Source of the DNA: Skermanella rosea
GTDB taxonomy: Bacteria > Pseudomonadota > Alphaproteobacteria > Azospirillales > Azospirillaceae
Direction of reading: 5' to 3'
Length of the DNA stretch: 64,000 nucleotides
Assembly (NCBI RefSeq): GCF_016806835.2
Contig: NZ_CP086111.1
Location: forward strand, 3,111,001-3,175,000
Part shown: positions 17,633 to 25,480 of the stretch, one piece after another
How the letters are laid out: each line of letters opens with the position of its first letter
Position numbering within the stretch: the stretch's first letter is position 1
Position numbers and translations under genes: made by a program
Notes under the pieces: model-generated
Told to the model about the DNA's origin: nothing
What the model saw: the letters and a program-made list of their open reading frames with translations, nothing else
Database searches by the model: none

Positions 17633-18442
17633 TCACGCGCCGGCCCGGAGTTCCAGCATGGCCTCCCGCGTCCGGGGCCATGGCTGCGGCAGATTCATCG
17701 CTCGCGCCAGTTCCAGCAGCAGGGGCGGCCGCAGCCTCGCCAGCGCCAGCGCCTGGGCGTCCCCCAGGACGTCTGGCGCCGTTCCCCGGATCAGCGTCAT
17801 GCCCTCATGCAGGATCGCGATGTCGTCCGCCCAGGCATAGGCCAGGTCGACGTCGTGGGTGGAGAGGACCAGCGTCATTCCCCGCGCCGCAAGCCCGTCC
17901 AGGACGGCCATCAGGCGCGCAACGCCGTCGGCGTCCAGCCCGGCGGTGGGTTCGTCCAGCAGAAGCACCTCCGGCCGCATCGCCAGGGCGCCCGCTATGG
18001 CGACGCGCCGCTTCTGGCCGAAGCTGAGCATGTGTGTCGGGCGGTCGGCCAGATCCGCGATGCCCAGGTCGGCCAAGGCACCATCCACCCGCCGGCGCAC
18101 CTCCGCTTCGGGCAGATCCAGGTTGAGCGGCCCGAAGGCGACGTCGCGGGCGACCGTCGCGGCGAAGATCTGGTCGTCCGGATCCTGGAGCACCAGGGCC
18201 ACCCGGCTGCGCCAATCGCGGAGCGAGCGGCGGTCGTATCCCGCCGGAGACCCATCGAGCAGCACGCGCCCGCCGCGCGGCTTCAAGGTGCCGTTCAGGT
18301 GCAGGAACAGGGTCGTCTTGCCGCAGCCGTTCGGCCCCAGCAGGGCCAGCTTGCGCCCGCGCCCGACGGCGAGGTCGAGGCCGCGCAGCGCCTCGATGCC
18401 GCCGGCATAGTCGTAGCGGAGCGCCTGCGCCTCCAGGATCAT
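17633..18442 (-). CDS. cbiO: Cobalt ECF transporter ATP-binding protein
   Basis: ATPase of the CbiMNQO cobalt importer, 269 residues. Walker A LLGPNGCGKTTLFLHL, Q-loop LVLQDPDDQIFAATV (typical of ECF ATPases), the signature MLSFGQKRRVAIAGAL, Walker B VLLLDEPTAGLD and the switch histidine in LVLSTHDVDLAY are all intact. The ATG overlaps the cbiQ stop (ATGA). It is the last gene of the riboswitch-led cbiM-cbiN-cbiQ-cbiO operon. Confidence 0.95.
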   Translation of the reverse strand: MILEAQALRYDYAGGIEALRGLDLAVGRGRKLALLGPNGCGKTTLFLHLNGTLKPRGGRVLLDGSPAGYDRRSLRDWRSRVALVLQDPDDQIFAATVARDVAFGPLNLDLPEAEVRRRVDGALADLGIADLADRPTHMLSFGQKRRVAIAGALAMRPEVLLLDEPTAGLDADGVARLMAVLDGLAARGMTLVLSTHDVDLAYAWADDIAILHEGMTLIRGTAPDVLGDAQALALARLRPPLLLELARAMNLPQPWPRTREAMLELRAGA

Positions 18443-19188
18443 CCGCCCCTCCGCACCAGCAGCGCCGCCGACGCGATGCCGAGCGGCAGCGCCGCCCCCG
18501 CCAGCAGGCGCCACGCAGAGGGCACGCGCTCGTCGGCCGGCTGCGGCAGGTCGCCGCCGAGCCCGCGCGCCGCCATCCCGATCTCCAGCCGACGGCCGCG
18601 GGCGAGGGAGCGCTGGAACAGGCTTCCCGCCAGCCATCCGGCTGAGCGCAGGCTACGCCGGGGACCGTCGTAGCCGAGGCGGCCGATTTGGGCCTGCCTT
18701 CCGGTGGCGGCGCAGTCCAGGAAGACAAAGATCAGCCGGTAGGTCAGCAGCATCAGGTCGCGAACCAGACGCGGCACGCCCAACCGACCCAGCAGCGGCA
18801 TCAAGTCGGCGACCGGCGTGGTCAGGATCAGGAAGACGAGGCAGGAGGTCGCGGCCAGCGACCGCAGCGTCACCGCGGCCGCCGCCTCCAGCCCGCCGGG
18901 TACCAGCCCGACATGCAGGCCGTCCGAAACGTCGACCGCCAGCGCCAGCACCGGCGCACCGGTCAGCAGGAATCCCAGCGGAACAGCGAGCGTGCCGAGA
19001 ACGGCTCCCGCCGGCACGCCCGCGCCCAGGATGGTCAGGGCCAGCATGGCCGCGATCGACAGCGGCGCCGCGGGCCAGGGCGGCAGGACCAGGGTTACCA
19101 GCAGCATGCCGAGCGCGGGCAGCAGCTTTTCCAGCGGATGGAGATCGTGCCAGCGGTTGGTCCAGGCGTGGCGGTCAATCGCCAGCAT
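18439..19188 (-). CDS. cbiQ: Cobalt ECF transporter transmembrane (T) component
   Basis: Scaffold membrane protein linking the substrate-binding CbiM to the CbiO ATPase. 249 residues with several hydrophobic helices (LLPALGMLLVTLVLPPWPAA near residue 25, TSCLVFLILTTPVADLMPLL in the middle). The coupling-helix region with its characteristic basic segments (SLFQRSLARGRRLEIGMAAR) interacts with the ATPase. It overlaps cbiN by 14 bp upstream and cbiO by 4 bp downstream. Confidence 0.93.
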   Translation of the reverse strand: MLAIDRHAWTNRWHDLHPLEKLLPALGMLLVTLVLPPWPAAPLSIAAMLALTILGAGVPAGAVLGTLAVPLGFLLTGAPVLALAVDVSDGLHVGLVPGGLEAAAAVTLRSLAATSCLVFLILTTPVADLMPLLGRLGVPRLVRDLMLLTYRLIFVFLDCAATGRQAQIGRLGYDGPRRSLRSAGWLAGSLFQRSLARGRRLEIGMAARGLGGDLPQPADERVPSAWRLLAGAALPLGIASAALLVRRGG

Positions 19189-19480
19189 GGAGCTCCGTCC
19201 GGCGATCCTCCGGCCGGCCCTCGCGCCGACCCCGCCGAAGACCGATGTAATAGCCGAGCAACCCTGCGCCGAGCGCTGCCTGCAGCGAGAACAGCAGGCT
19301 CTCGATCTCGCCGCTGGGCGGTTCCCACAGGGGCTCGAACCAGGGCTGGTAACCCGCCCGGTCGATCAGGTCCTGCGCCTGCCCGTCCGAGCCGGAGAAC
19401 TCGGCATTGCCGACGACCAGCAGCGGCAGGACCACGATGGCGGCGGCGGCCAGGAGAAGAATCGCGTTGCGGCCTCTCAT
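19175..19480 (-). CDS. cbiN: Cobalt transport protein CbiN
   Basis: Small membrane protein that enables cobalt loading of CbiM; its presence favours cobalt over nickel as substrate. 101 residues with an N-terminal helix ([19 protein letters not shown]) and a periplasmic loop containing the family motif [13 protein letters not shown] followed by [20 protein letters not shown]-terminal helix ([20 protein letters not shown]) completes the topology. It overlaps both neighbours, which suggests coupled translation with cbiM and cbiQ. Confidence 0.94.
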   Translation of the reverse strand: MRGRNAILLLAAAAIVVLPLLVVGNAEFSGSDGQAQDLIDRAGYQPWFEPLWEPPSGEIESLLFSLQAALGAGLLGYYIGLRRGRREGRPEDRRTELHAGD

Positions 19481-20148
19481 TTCGCCCCCATCGCCTTGGT
19501 TCCGAACGCCAGCGCCGACAACTCGTCGCGGCTGTACTGGACCAGAAGATTGACCACCACGACCGTCAGGATCCCCTCCACCACCGCGAGCGGAACCTGG
19601 GTGATCGCGAAGATCGACAGGAACTTGACCAGCGCCCCGCCGAAGCCGGTCACCGGGTCGGGAAAGGCAAGAGCCAGCTGGACCGAGGTCGTGCAGTAGG
19701 TCGCCAGGTTGCCGAGCGCCGCGGCCAGGAAGACCGCGAAGCTCCTGCCCAGGCCGGCGGCCAGCCGCCAGACGCCGTAGGCGACCCAGGGGCCGACGAT
19801 CGCCATGGAGAAGACGTTGGCGCCCAGCGTGGTCAGCCCGCCATGGGCCAGCAGCAGGGCCTGGAACAGCAGGACGATGGTGCCCAGCACGGCCATGGCG
19901 TTCGGCCCGAACAGGACGGCGCCCAGGCCGACGCCGGTCGGGTGCGAGCAGCTTCCCGTTACCGACGGGATCTTCAGCGCCGACAGCACGAAGGCGAAGG
20001 CGCCGGACGTCGCAAGCAGCAGCTTGGTCTCGGGATGGTCATCGACCACGCGCCTGATCCGGCGGACGCCGGCGACGACGAACGGCGCCGCGGCCACCAT
20101 CCAGGCCGCGGCATGGAGAGGCGGCAGGTAGCCTTCCATGATGTGCAT
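19477..20148 (-). CDS. cbiM: Cobalt ECF transporter substrate-binding component
   Basis: Cobalt-binding membrane subunit. 223 residues starting [16 protein letters not shown]: the free N-terminal Met-His-Ile-Met metal site must sit at the very start, which fixes the ATG at 20148 although the frame is open for another 250 bp through the riboswitch. [20 protein letters not shown] is the other family block, with the second metal-contacting histidine. Seven or so hydrophobic helices follow. Translation is probably controlled by the cobalamin riboswitch and by a hairpin covering the AAAAAGGGGG ribosome-binding site. Confidence 0.95.
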   Translation of the reverse strand: MHIMEGYLPPLHAAAWMVAAAPFVVAGVRRIRRVVDDHPETKLLLATSGAFAFVLSALKIPSVTGSCSHPTGVGLGAVLFGPNAMAVLGTIVLLFQALLLAHGGLTTLGANVFSMAIVGPWVAYGVWRLAAGLGRSFAVFLAAALGNLATYCTTSVQLALAFPDPVTGFGGALVKFLSIFAITQVPLAVVEGILTVVVVNLLVQYSRDELSALAFGTKAMGAK

Positions 20149-20159
20149 TGAACTGATAA

Positions 20160-20182
20160 CCCCCTTTTTCGACAAAAGGAGG
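20160..20182 (-). promoter_or_regulatory. Hairpin covering the cbiM ribosome-binding site
   Basis: On the minus strand CCTCCTTTT (20182-20174) can pair with AAAAGGGGG (20168-20160): nine pairs with one G-U, loop GTCGA. The G-rich arm is the only Shine-Dalgarno candidate for the ATG at 20148 (11 nt away). This would keep cbiM closed by default and is separate from the kissing-loop element 65 bp further upstream. Confidence 0.55.
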
Positions 20183-20246
20183 TGCATGGATGAAGCGCCC
20201 ACTGAGCACGGCGACAAGGATGACGCCGACCTGGCTGGCCTTCCTC

Positions 20247-20264
20247 CCGGTGCACCCCGCCCGG
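20247..20264 (-). promoter_or_regulatory. Cobalamin riboswitch expression-platform hairpin (cbiM copy)
   Basis: Reads CCGGGCGGGGTGCACCGG on the minus strand, identical to the elements after the other two cobalamin riboswitches (22483-22500 and 41135-41152). CCGG ends can pair and expose a GCGGGG loop complementary to CCCCGC in the conserved aptamer loop, the known L5-L13 kissing arrangement. Here it is followed by GGGAGGAAGG with no nearby start codon, and it lies about 100 nt from the cbiM ATG, unlike the other two copies. Confidence 0.7.
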
Positions 20265-20277
20265 ACATACGGCTCTT

Positions 20278-20482
20278 CCGGTGACGGCAGGTCTCCTGGC
20301 TCGCAGGTCCCGGTCGGACGCCGATGCCTTCCCGGCCCTTAACGGGCCAGTGGCTTGATGCCGGCGCAGACTCGCTGCTTACAGTTGCGGGGGCAGCCAC
20401 GGATTAGGTCCCCTGGGGGGTCCGCCGCACCGTGTTCCCTATTAATCCCCCTCGACTCTCGCTCGGGGGAACCTGTCACCGG
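20278..20482 (-). ncRNA. Cobalamin riboswitch upstream of cbiMNQO
   Basis: On the minus strand: P1 strand CCGGTGACAGGT pairs with ACCTGCCGTCACCGG at the 3' end (2-nt bulge). In between are the invariant class-I blocks AGGGAACACGGTG, GGCTGCCCCCGCAACTGTAA, the B12 box GCCACTGG, GGGAAGGC and GCCAGGAGACCTGCC. It should repress the cobalt importer when adenosylcobalamin is abundant. bluB and cobD, on the same strand just upstream, could read through into it. Confidence 0.95.
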
Positions 20483-20555
20483 GAATGAAGCTAGAGGGCA
20501 AAGCGTCCGCCCGTCAAGCTTCCGTGTCTCACCCGCCGCCCCCCGCCCGGCGGAG

Positions 20556-21197
20556 TCAGCGCCGCAGCAGGACCGATGCCGCCTCGTCCCGGGCTTCCCA
20601 CCCTGCCCGTTCCAACTCGGGATCGATATGCTCCTCGACCGGCAGGCCGACGCAGAGATAGGCCACCAGGGACCAGGTGACCGGCACGTCGAGCGCCTGC
20701 CGGACGATTTCCGGATCGAGGATCGACACCCAACCCGCGCCGATGCCGTGCGCCCGCGCCGCCAGCCAGAAGGTGTAGACGGCGGTGACCGTCGAGTAGC
20801 GCAGCATCTCCGGCATGGTGCGCCGGCCGAGGCCGTGGCCGCGCGTGGTCTCGTCGTCGTTGAAGACGGCGATCTGCACCGGCGCGTCGTTCAGGCCGGC
20901 CAATTTCAGCGTCGCGTAGAGCTGGGCGCGCTCGCCCGTGTAACCGCCCAGCGCCTCGGCGTTGCAGCGTTCGAAAGCGTTGCGGACCACGGCACGGCGC
21001 CCGGGATCGTCGACGCGGACGAATCGCCACGGCCTGCTGTAGCCGACCGACGGCGCCAGCGCCGCGACCTGGACCAGCCGCTCGATCAGGGCATCGTCGA
21101 TGGGATCGGTCCGGAAACGGCGCACGTCGCGGCGCCAGCGGAACAGGTCTTCCAGCCGCTCCTGAAAACCCACATCGAAAGTCGGGACTTTCCTCAT
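20556..21197 (-). CDS. bluB: 5,6-dimethylbenzimidazole synthase
   Basis: Flavin-destructing nitroreductase-fold enzyme that makes the lower ligand of vitamin B12 from reduced FMN and oxygen. 213 residues. The FMN-binding RWRRDVRRF motif near the N-terminus, VAALAPSVGYSRPWRFVRV, RYSTVTAVYTFWLAARAHGI and GAGWVSILDP match BluB rather than general nitroreductases. Its presence implies an oxygen-using organism able to make the complete cofactor. It overlaps the upstream cobD stop by 4 bp and lies in the gap between two riboswitches. Confidence 0.93.
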   Translation of the reverse strand: MRKVPTFDVGFQERLEDLFRWRRDVRRFRTDPIDDALIERLVQVAALAPSVGYSRPWRFVRVDDPGRRAVVRNAFERCNAEALGGYTGERAQLYATLKLAGLNDAPVQIAVFNDDETTRGHGLGRRTMPEMLRYSTVTAVYTFWLAARAHGIGAGWVSILDPEIVRQALDVPVTWSLVAYLCVGLPVEEHIDPELERAGWEARDEAASVLLRR

Positions 21198-22261
21198 GCC
21201 GGGAAGATGAACGAGCCGAGGGCGTCGCGCAAGCGCGCCACCCCTGCGGCATCGGGCGGCAGGCCGAACCTCAGCCAGTCCGGCCGCGCCTCGAACGGGC
21301 GGACCAGGATCCCGGCCCGGCCAAGATGCTCGAACAGCGCGGCGGCATGGGTGGTGCGGGTCAGGCGGTAGAGATCGGTCCCGCCAACGTTTTCCAGCCC
21401 GTGGGCACCGAGCAGGCCGTCGAGGTCGCGCGCGGCCGAGGCGAGGCGGCTTCGGGTCTCCCCGATCCAGTCACTGTCGGTCAGCGCCGTGGCGCCGACC
21501 TCCAGCGCCGGTCCGGCCACCGCCCAGGGTCCCAAGTGATCCTCCAGCGCCGACACCAGGCGGGGAGGGCCGAGCGCGAAGCCGAGGCGAAGCCCGGCGA
21601 GCCCGAAGAACTTGCCGAAGGATCGGAGGACGCAGAGCCCTGGGCGGCCGGCGGCCGAGGCGACGCTGATCGTCGGCGCCACGTCGGCGAAAGCCTCGTC
21701 CACCACGAGCAACCCTCCCCGCGCGGCCAGCCGTTCGGCAAGCGCCAGGAGCCGGTCCGGATCGACCTGCCGGCCGTCCGGATTGTTGGGGTTGGTCACT
21801 ATGAGGCAGGCGGCGTCGGCGGCCTCGTCGAGCGTTTCGCACACCGCGACGTCGTGGCCGGCGAGGCTCCAGCAGCGGGCGTGCTCGGCATAGGTGAAGC
21901 CCAGGATCGCCGCCCGGCCCCGCGGCATCAGCCGGGGCACCGCCTGGATCAGCGCCTGAGACCCCGGCGCCGCCACGATGGCGGCGGGTTCCGCGCCGAG
22001 ATAGCGGCCGGCGGCGGCGAGCAGCCGGTCGAGCGCGTCCCGGTCGGGCAGGCGGGTCCAGGCATCCGGACTCGGCGCGGGCACCCGGATAGGCCAGGGA
22101 TTGATGCCGGTGGACAGGTCAAGCCACCTCTCCTTCGGGCGGCCGAATCGGGCCTCGGCCCGGGCGAGGCCGCCGCCATGGTCTCGGACCCGTTCCGGAA
22201 CCGGCGCATTGTGGATTGACGCTGATGCGGGGGGACCGTAAGACTGCTGACCCATGGACAT
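21194..22261 (-). CDS. cobD: Threonine-phosphate decarboxylase (CobD/CobC, PLP-dependent)
   Basis: Makes (R)-1-amino-2-propanol phosphate for the nucleotide-loop linker. Histidinol-phosphate-aminotransferase-like fold, about 355 residues. WLDLSTGINPWPI near the N-terminus and CLIVTNPNNPDGR fit the family, with the PLP lysine in LRSFGKFFGLAGLRLGFALG and the C-terminal LFEHLGRAGILVRPF. ATG codons exist at 22261 and 22255; either places the start against the 5' edge of the opposite-strand riboswitch. Coupled to bluB by a 4-bp overlap. Confidence 0.9.
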   Translation of the reverse strand: MSMGQQSYGPPASASIHNAPVPERVRDHGGGLARAEARFGRPKERWLDLSTGINPWPIRVPAPSPDAWTRLPDRDALDRLLAAAGRYLGAEPAAIVAAPGSQALIQAVPRLMPRGRAAILGFTYAEHARCWSLAGHDVAVCETLDEAADAACLIVTNPNNPDGRQVDPDRLLALAERLAARGGLLVVDEAFADVAPTISVASAAGRPGLCVLRSFGKFFGLAGLRLGFALGPPRLVSALEDHLGPWAVAGPALEVGATALTDSDWIGETRSRLASAARDLDGLLGAHGLENVGGTDLYRLTRTTHAAALFEHLGRAGILVRPFEARPDWLRFGLPPDAAGVARLRDALGSFIFPA

Positions 22262-22464
22262 TGGTTCCTTTGCGTCCCCGTTCGGGCGCGAGGTGAAAAG
22301 GGAACACGGTGCGGCCGGGCTGTAAAGCCGTATGCCAAATCCGTGGCTGCCCCCGCAACTGTGAGCAGTGAGTCGGTTCCGATTTCACGCCACTGGCCCA
22401 GATCGCGGGCCGGGAAGGCAACGGCCCCGACGGCGACCTGCAAGCCAGGAGACCTGCCGGTGTC
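22257..22464 (+). ncRNA. Cobalamin riboswitch upstream of cbiX-cobH-cobL-cobI-cbiG/cobJ-cobM
   Basis: P1 is formed by GACATTGGT and ACC...GGTGTC (two G-U pairs). The conserved core has AGGGAACACGGTG, GGCTGCCCCCGCAACTGTGA, B12 box GCCACTGG, GGGAAGGC and AAGCCAGGAGACCTGCC. It ends 50 nt before the cbiX ATG, and the shared 18-bp platform hairpin lies in between. It is expected to switch off the six-gene corrin operon when cobalamin is plentiful. Confidence 0.95.
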
Positions 22465-22482
22465 GCTCGCAACAACAAGGGA

Positions 22483-22500
22483 CCGGGCGGGGTGCACCGG
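22483..22500 (+). promoter_or_regulatory. Cobalamin riboswitch expression-platform hairpin (cbiX copy)
   Basis: CCGGGCGGGGTGCACCGG, identical to the copies beside cbiM and cobU. It lies directly before the GAGAGAGGA ribosome-binding site and 13 nt from the ATG, so closing of the stem and pairing of GCGGGG with the aptamer's CCCCGC would block ribosome access: a translational switch. Confidence 0.75.
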
Positions 22501-22513
22501 TGAGAGAGGAACG

Positions 22514-23644
22514 ATGAACGCGATCGCCAAACCCTCCCAGGGGCCGGCACAGGCTTCTTCCGAAAAGCTCGGCGTCATGCTGTGCGGCCACGGCAGCCGG
22601 GACACCGGCGCCGTGCAGGAGTTCGCCGTCGTGGCCGGCCAGCTCCGCGCCAAGCTGCCGTTCGACGCGGTGGAGTACGGCTACCTGGAATTCGCCAAGC
22701 CGATCATCCGCGACGGCCTGGACAAGCTGCGCGCCAAGGGCGTGACGAAGGTGCTGGCGATCCCCGGCATGCTGTTCGCCGCCGGCCACGCGAAGAACGA
22801 CATTCCCTCGGTGCTGAACGCCTATCAGGCGCAGAACGAGGGCATGACCATCCATTACGGCCGCGAGCTGGGCATCGACCTGAAGATGCTGCGGGCCGCC
22901 GGCGACCGGGTGGCCGAGGCGCTGGCCCTGGCCGGCGGCGACGTGCCGCGCCATGAAACCCTCCTGATGGTGGTCGGCCGGGGCTCCTCCGATCCGGACG
23001 CCAACTCCAACGTGGCGAAGGTGACCCGCATGCTGTGGGAGGGGATGGGCTTCGGCTGGGCCGAGACGTCCTATTCCGGCGTCACCTTCCCGCTGGTCGA
23101 GCCGGGGCTGGAGCACGCGGCGAAGCTGGGCTATCGGCGCATCGTGGTGTTCCCGTATTTCCTGTTCACCGGGATCCTGGTCCGGCGGATCTACGATTAC
23201 GCCGACGCCGTGGCGGCGCGCCACCCGAACATCGAATTCATCAAGGCCGGCTATCTCAACGACCACCCGATGGTGCTGGAGACCTTCTCGGACCGCGTCA
23301 CCGAAATCCTCCAGGGCACCGGCAACATGAACTGCCAGATGTGCAAGTACCGGGAGCAGGTCCTGGGCTTCGAGGCCGAGGTCGGCCTGCGCCAGGAAAG
23401 CCACCACCATCACGTGGAAGGCATCGGCACCGGAGAGGCGCACGGTCATGACCACGGGCACCACCATCATGACCACGGGGATCATCACCACGCCCACGGC
23501 CATGGGCATTCCCACGGACATGATCACGCGCATGGTCACGGCCATTCCCACGACCATGGCGGCGCCGGGCACCATCACCACCCCTACCCCCACGCCGACC
23601 ATCCGCTGGGGCCGAGAAGCATGACGAAGCAGGCTCGCGACTGA
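22514..23644 (+). CDS. cbiX: Sirohydrochlorin cobaltochelatase CbiX with His-rich C-terminal tail
   Basis: Type-II chelatase that inserts cobalt into sirohydrochlorin. 376 residues with two chelatase half-domains: LGVMLCGHGSRDTGAVQEF, with GMLFAAGHAKNDIP as metal site, then LLMVVGRGSSDPDANSNVAK. CQMCKYREQVLGF near residue 280 carries the CxxC of long CbiX proteins. From about residue 296 to 362, 32 of 67 residues are histidine (HGHDHGHHHHDHGDHHH and similar), a probable cobalt store or delivery arm. It is the first gene of the riboswitch-led corrin operon. The ATG follows GAGAGAGGA; the longer upstream frame runs through the riboswitch and is rejected. Confidence 0.94.
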   Translation: MNAIAKPSQGPAQASSEKLGVMLCGHGSRDTGAVQEFAVVAGQLRAKLPFDAVEYGYLEFAKPIIRDGLDKLRAKGVTKVLAIPGMLFAAGHAKNDIPSVLNAYQAQNEGMTIHYGRELGIDLKMLRAAGDRVAEALALAGGDVPRHETLLMVVGRGSSDPDANSNVAKVTRMLWEGMGFGWAETSYSGVTFPLVEPGLEHAAKLGYRRIVVFPYFLFTGILVRRIYDYADAVAARHPNIEFIKAGYLNDHPMVLETFSDRVTEILQGTGNMNCQMCKYREQVLGFEAEVGLRQESHHHHVEGIGTGEAHGHDHGHHHHDHGDHHHAHGHGHSHGHDHAHGHGHSHDHGGAGHHHHPYPHADHPLGPRSMTKQARD

Positions 23645-23651
23645 TCCGGTG

Positions 23652-24278
23652 ATGGACTATCTGCGTGACCCGGCGGAGATCTACCGCCGCTCCTTCGCGA
23701 TTATCGCGGAGGAGGCGGACCTGTCCGGCCTGCCGCCCGATGTGGCCGAGCTGGCAACCCGCCTGATCCACGCCTGCGGCATGGTCGATCTGGTCCGCGA
23801 CCTCGCCTGGAGCCCGGACGTGATGTCGGCCGGCCGGGCCGCGCTGGCTGCGGGAGCCGCCGTCCTGACCGATGCCCGCATGGTGGCCTCCGGCATCATG
23901 GCGTCGCGCCTGCCGGCCGGCAACCCGGTGCTGTGTACCCTGGCCGAACCTGCCGTGCCGGCCCTGGCCGCCGGGCTCGGCACTACCCGGTCGGCCGCCG
24001 CCCTGGATCTCTGGCTGCCGCACATGGAAGGGGCGATCGTCGCGATCGGCAATGCCCCGACCGCCCTGTTCCGCCTGCTGGAACTGCTGGATGCCGGAGC
24101 GCCCCGCCCGGCGGTGATCCTGGGTTTTCCCGTGGGTTTCGTCGGCGCCGCCGAATCCAAGGCCGAGCTGGCCGCCGATCCGCGCGGCGTTCCCTTCATC
24201 ACCGTCCGCGGCCGGCGCGGCGGCAGCGCCATGGCGTCGGCCTCGGTCAATGCGCTCGCGATCGGGGCTTCGGCATGA
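23652..24278 (+). CDS. cobH: Precorrin-8X methylmutase
   Basis: Moves a methyl group from C11 to C12 to give hydrogenobyrinate (or its cobalt form). 208 residues. YLRDPAEIYRRSFAIIAEEA is the usual opening; LATRLIHACGMVDLVRDLAW contains the catalytic histidine. VLTDARMVASGIM and VILGFPVGFVGAAESKAEL are further family blocks. It starts 7 bp after cbiX, with a GTG immediately ahead as an alternative start, and its stop overlaps cobL by 4 bp. Confidence 0.96.
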   Translation: MDYLRDPAEIYRRSFAIIAEEADLSGLPPDVAELATRLIHACGMVDLVRDLAWSPDVMSAGRAALAAGAAVLTDARMVASGIMASRLPAGNPVLCTLAEPAVPALAAGLGTTRSAAALDLWLPHMEGAIVAIGNAPTALFRLLELLDAGAPRPAVILGFPVGFVGAAESKAELAADPRGVPFITVRGRRGGSAMASASVNALAIGASA

Positions 24279-25480
24279 CAGGCTCCGCCGGGGCGTGGCT
24301 GTCCGTCGTCGGCATCGGCGAGGACGGACTGGACGGCGTGTCTCCGGCCGGCCGCCGTTTGATCGATGCCGCCGAAGTGCTGATGGGCGGTGAGCGCCAC
24401 CTCGCCATGATCCCCGACGACGGGCGCGAGCGCCTGGCCTGGCTGTCCCCCTTCAGCGAGGGGATCGAGCGGCTGTTGGACCTGCGCGGGCGCAGGGTCT
24501 GCGTGCTGGCGAGCGGCGACCCCTTGGACCACGGCGTCGGCGCCACCCTGGCACGCCGGATTCCGGCCGGCGAGACGATCGTCGTCCCGGCGCCGGGAGC
24601 CTTCGCCCTCGCCTGCGCCCGGATGGGCTGGCCCCGGGCGGAGGTCGAAACCCTGTCGCTCCACGGCCGTCCGGCGGCCTTGCTCCATGCTTATGTCCAG
24701 CCCGGCGCCCGCCTGCTGATCCTGTCCGAGAACGGCGCGACGCCGGGAGTGATCGCCGGCCTGCTGCGGCAGCGCGGCTATGGCGGCAGCCGGATCACCG
24801 TGCTGGAGCACCTGGGCGGGCCGCGGGAGCGGTGCCGCGAGTGGCGCGAGTCGGAAGTCTACGCCGACCTGAACACGGTCGCGGTCGAATGCGTCGCCGA
24901 TCCCGGAGCGCCGCTGCTGCCGCGGACGCCGGGATTGCCGGACGAGGCGTTCCGCCATGACGGCCAACTGACCAAAAGGGAGGTCCGGGCGGCGACGCTG
25001 GCGGCGCTGGCACCGGTTCCCGGACAGCTCCTGTGGGACGTGGGGGCCGGATGCGGCTCCATCGCCCTGGAATGGATGCGCCATCACCCCGCCTGCCGCG
25101 CCGTTGCGATCGAGCCGCGCGGCGACCGCCTGGCCCTGATCGCGGCGAACGCCGAGGCGCTGGGCTGTCCCCGTCTCGCCATCGTCGAGGGCAAGGCGCC
25201 GGCGGCCCTGGCCGGCCTGTCCGCGCCGGACGCGGTCTTCATCGGCGGCGGCATCACGGCGCCAGGATTGTTCGAGACCTGCTGGGAAGCGCTGCCCCCC
25301 GGCGGCCGGCTGGTCGCCAACGCCGTCACCATCGAGGGCGAGCAGGTGCTGACCGGGGCCTATGCCCGGCTGGGCGGCAGCCTGACCCGAATCGCGATTT
25401 CCAGGGCCGAACCCGTCGGCCCGTTTTCCGGCTGGCGTCCCCTGATGCCGGTCACCCAACTGGCGCTGAACAAGATATGA
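24275..25480 (+). CDS. cobL: Precorrin-6Y C5,15-methyltransferase (decarboxylating), CbiE-CbiT fusion
   Basis: Two-domain enzyme methylating C5 and C15 and removing the C12 acetate carboxyl. 401 residues. The N-terminal CbiE-type tetrapyrrole methylase has WLSVVGIGEDGLDGVSPAGR and VLASGDPLDHGVG. The CbiT-type Rossmann methyltransferase begins around residue 225 (LTKREVRAATLAAL) with the SAM site WDVGAGCGSIALEW near 255. The start ATG overlaps the cobH stop and the end overlaps cobI, so translation of the operon is chained. Confidence 0.95.
   Translation: MTGSAGAWLSVVGIGEDGLDGVSPAGRRLIDAAEVLMGGERHLAMIPDDGRERLAWLSPFSEGIERLLDLRGRRVCVLASGDPLDHGVGATLARRIPAGETIVVPAPGAFALACARMGWPRAEVETLSLHGRPAALLHAYVQPGARLLILSENGATPGVIAGLLRQRGYGGSRITVLEHLGGPRERCREWRESEVYADLNTVAVECVADPGAPLLPRTPGLPDEAFRHDGQLTKREVRAATLAALAPVPGQLLWDVGAGCGSIALEWMRHHPACRAVAIEPRGDRLALIAANAEALGCPRLAIVEGKAPAALAGLSAPDAVFIGGGITAPGLFETCWEALPPGGRLVANAVTIEGEQVLTGAYARLGGSLTRIAISRAEPVGPFSGWRPLMPVTQLALNKI

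Noticed and set aside
23400-23600. The short-period repeats in the cbiX 3' end as a CRISPR-like or structural DNA repeat
   Set aside because: The periodicity comes from CAC/CAT and GGC/GAC codons for the His-rich tail; there are no fixed-length spacers or conserved repeats.
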